A stretch of DNA of 64,000 nucleotides from Bugula neritina (lineage: Eukaryota > Bryozoa > Gymnolaemata > Cheilostomatida > Bugulidae), in NCBI GenBank assembly GCA_964035545.1, contig OZ037765.1, forward strand, positions 16,238,698 to 16,302,697. Reading direction: 5' to 3'. The notes below the pieces were generated by a model, which did not search any database, was not told the DNA's origin, and saw only the letters and a list, made by a program, of their open reading frames with translations. This document shows, piece by piece, positions 60,952 through 64,000 of the stretch. The number at the start of each line of letters is the position of its first letter. Position 1 is the first letter of the stretch. The position numbers and the translations under genes are program-made.

Positions 60952-62305
60952 TGCCAGTACAATTATACAATGGTCAGAAACTGCTAGGATATAGGCACGT
61001 AGTCCATGGGTGTTGATAGGTAATGTTGGCTTCAATATAATTTTCAATAACTAATCATGGCAATAATACTTCCACCAGGGTTCGAGTATATATTGCTACT
61101 ATAGGGTGTGCTGGCATTTCAAAGATCCCATTTGGTTCACAAACAGTTGAACGGGTCATTTTCTCGATTACATGCCATCGATAGTTAATGGTCATACACA
61201 TATCCGGTGAAGTTGTTAGTTCAACTACTTCTTTACATGCGTCAATGTTTTCTTGTTTCATGTTCAAGTTTGGCAGCTTGATATTTTCATCTACTGTGAT
61301 TTTGTCATCATATTATGTTTTAATATGTAATAGATAAGCATTGCTGCATGCCAATTTAAAACTTAGGCAAATTGTATATCTGGTGTATTATTATAGGTTT
61401 AATTATTCCAATAAATTATGTTCATTATACATTTTGTGATGTACCTGTAGCTTTTTCAGCTACAGTAGTTCTTCCACACACACACATACATATATGGATG
61501 TATACATGTATGTATACAATTGGTTCACTTGTTTTGGTTTACGGATAATATATTTAATTGGAGTTATTTTTCTACTAAAATAATCATTTAATAGTATTCT
61601 ATCAATTTTTCTTAATATGAAATACGTTTTCAGTTTTCATCTTATTTTTAATATTTTAGATAGTGTGGTATTTTTTAAAAAAAAATAGCATTAGCTTTTA
61701 GACTTGATTTGTGTAACCTAGGAGATTTGTGGTATTCCTATATCAAGTAGTAGTCAAGCTTTTGCTTAATATGCTGTAACCATCATAATAAATGTCCCAA
61801 TTTTATATTCTTGATAACCTAATCTAAGCCGTTGAGCCAATTTTTCTGTGCAGTTTTCATCTCTTGTATGAAATTTCTAACTACTTATTTGTAACAATTT
61901 AATTAAATAAAGTACTTTGTTTAAACTACATCAAGATTTTTTACACACATGATATTTGTACATTTTGACATAAAATAAACAGTTCACTATGGTAGGCCTG
62001 CCAAATAGAAATATTTATTTTATTATAAGCATTTCCAGAAAGCAAATTTTAAAAATATCAATAAGTTAGTTGGTTGATTACAAAAGTTGTAAATGTAATA
62101 AAAATAAATTGCTAAGAGTTGATAACTTCAAGGAATAATCTATGTGTGCAACAAAAACTAGCAGTAGCCATTGTATACATAATATGCAATACACCAGTTG
62201 CAGCAAAAAGACTATCCAACTACATAATTAAAAAACTTAAAAACTGCCTCAATTGACTGAATTAAAGCTTACTTGTTATAGAATATTGTAGCGGGCTTAA
62301 CAAAT
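60952..62305. other. Tail-to-tail gap between PTEN and MST kinase
   Basis: This holds both 3' UTRs. Plus-strand AATAAA copies at 61410-61415 and 61906-61911 suit PTEN; a minus-strand AATAAA at 62015-62020 suits the kinase. The two gene ends may lie about 100 bp apart. A CA/TA-rich microsatellite is at 61476-61518. The 70-codon minus frame at 61055-61267 has no family likeness. Confidence 0.6.
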
Positions 62306-64000
62306 TTAGAAATTCTGCAACCTGCGTTTTTTTGCCTCTATAGCCTGTATTATTGGAGCCCGCTTAGCTTCATAGCGTCTATTGAGCTCCTCTATTTCTC
62401 TTTCCATTTCTGGATCAATTCGTTTTAATCTTGCCTGCAGTTGCTCATATGTTAAAGTATCCAGCTGCAAACAAGAAACATCCATGTACAGATTCTAAAG
62501 AAAAATACTGATAGTACAAATTCAAAGTTATATAATGAAATTACCAGAACTTAAGATTAAGCTTTTGGAGAAATCGAATCAAATGAGTGAAAAAAATAAA
62601 AATAAATCTATGTTACCGAGTCAAAATTTCCATCTAAGGACTGAGAAAATATGTCTCCAGAGTTTTCTTTTGACATGTCATATTTCGAAGTGGTATCTTT
62701 AGCTTTGTTTTCTCTCTTCTGAGCGTCTTGCTTTTCAAAATGGGACAAAAATGCTGGTGCTAAAAATTCAATTAGCAAGTATAACTATCAAACAAAAACC
62801 ACAATTACAAGCAGTTATACTCAAATCAGCAATAAAGAATACAAATGGTTTCTTACGTTTAGCTGTGTTGTCATCAGAGTCATTCTTATTGATCACCATA
62901 GTATTCAGATCAGCAGTTAAAGATGTCAAAGCTGTGTTATTTCTAATCATGGTGTCTTCTGCTGTTGGATTAATAATCATAGTGTCTGCAACAGTGCCAG
63001 GATCAGCAGGCACAGTGTCCGATGAAGATTTATGCACCATAGTACCACCATCTACCTCATCCTATTATACAGAAACTTCCCAATTTCAACACTCTGCTTT
63101 CAAACTCTAGTGACTCCATGTTGCAATTTTCATATCAACAAATGGCAGTGTAGTGAGTGTAGCAAAGTTTGGGTTTAATATTATTTTGGTTTTGCAAGTC
63201 ACATAAACTACAGGCTTTACCACGAGTCTCTTGGCTGCAGAACTAAATGTTAATTAAAGTGAGCATAGCGTGTAGTTACCTCCTCCTCCACATCTTCATC
63301 TTCATTGTCTCTCTCAGATTGCTGCATCAACTGCAACTCCCTGGCTTCATTGATCATCTTTTGAAGAGTTGAACATGGCTGAGCATTTTTTACAAATTCG
63401 TGCTACAAATTATAGAATATACAATAACAAAGTACTGATAGATTAAAACTCATAAATCATGAGCAGCACATTGGGTGTTCATCTGACATATAAAAACTCA
63501 GAAAGCTTTTCAACAGGAATAGCACCTGTGAGGAGGCTTTACTTGAACAATTTACAGTAATAGACTAACTTTTAGCAGGTCAGCTGCATTTGTTCTCTGC
63601 TGGGGGTTCTTGATCAGACACTGAGATACAAAGTCTATGAACTCTGGGCTCCAGTTATCAGGATCTCTAAAAGAGGGGGGTGGCTTAGTGGGTATCATAA
63701 ATATAGCTCTCATCGGATGTACCTCGCCATAGGGTGGCTTGCCCTCAGCCATTTCCAATGCAGTTATTCCTGAGATGGAGATTTGAAAAAGAATTGCAAA
63801 ACAGCTTTATTTTGTAAAGTAGATCATCACTGTGAGTTTCAATAGGTTTCAAATAATTATAGAATGATTTCAATCAATAGTTGGTCTCGCAAAGCAGGTT
63901 ATGGGCAGATATGGCAGTGGAACTAACCTAAACTCCATATATCAGCTAGGCAGTCATAGCCTATTTCCTGGATGAGTTCCGGGGCCATCCAATATGGTGT
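62306..64000 (-). CDS. Hippo/MST1/2 Ser/Thr kinase, C-terminal 300 residues (5' end outside window)
   Basis: Exons from the window edge: 64000-63928 (partial), 63769-63570, 63402-63280, 63061-62857, 62759-62617, 62464-62306. The part seen runs from the activation-segment end 'TPYWMAPELIQEIGY' through 'DIWSLGITALEMAEGKPPY' and 'HPMRAIFMIPTKPPPSF', then an acidic linker, then a C-terminal SARAH coiled coil ('LTYEQLQARLKRIDPEMERE' to 'AKKRRLQNF'). This is the Hippo kinase (STK3/STK4, Drosophila Hippo), which dimerises through SARAH and with SAV/RASSF and phosphorylates LATS and MOB1. The linker has four Thr-Met sites (GTMV, DTMI, DTMI, NTMV), the autophosphorylation type that docks MOB1 and SLMAP, and a DEVD-G sequence at the position of the vertebrate caspase site. 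A single Hippo orthologue is likely; STK3 versus STK4 does not apply. Confidence 0.95.

Noticed and set aside
61055-61267. 70-codon minus-strand open frame in the PTEN 3' region
   Set aside because: No recognisable domain, no splice context; most likely random within the 3' UTR.

Overview
The window is animal (metazoan) nuclear DNA from an invertebrate. It is AT-rich. Genes are split into short exons (43-384 bp) with GT-AG introns, and polyA signals, SINE and LINE fragments and TIR elements are common. An L1-family adhesion protein with an ankyrin-binding tail, a HIF asparaginyl hydroxylase, PTEN and a Hippo/MST kinase all point to a bilaterian. A spiralian (lophotrochozoan) is my guess; the sequence does not prove it. 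All gene models were assembled by eye from splice sites and reading phase, and every junction listed is phase-compatible.

Layout. (1) 1-3447 (+): 3' end of an exostosin-like GT64 gene. (2) 4442-18783 (-): a complete 12-coding-exon L1/neuroglian-family adhesion gene with five Ig domains but no fibronectin III domains; its introns carry two MITE-like elements and a SINE. (3) 18784-26664: gene-poor spacer. (4) 26665-31188 (+): HIF1AN/FIH, 8 exons. (5) 32691-44280 (-): ATAD1/Msp1, 7 exons. Its last intron holds a 4.55-kb cassette with inverted-repeat ends and two convergent genes: a free-standing P2X7 'ballast'-domain protein (+) and a THAP-domain protein (-). The preceding intron holds a second large inverted repeat. 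(6) 44281-53832: repeat-rich spacer with a 2.35-kb TIR element, low-complexity TAGTAA-type tracts and LINE remnants. (7) 53833-60951 (+): PTEN, 10 exons. (8) 62306->64000 (-): C-terminal 300 residues of a Hippo/MST kinase.

How they fit together. The genes are unrelated housekeeping and signalling genes, not an operon. ATAD1 and PTEN lie head to head as neighbours, as they do in human, which suggests old microsynteny. PTEN and MST meet tail to tail. The strongest candidate for an undescribed system is the THAP + P2X7-ballast cassette: both ends start with TTAA followed by about 60 bp of nearly identical inverted sequence, and it looks like a two-gene DNA transposon or a domesticated relative without a visible transposase.
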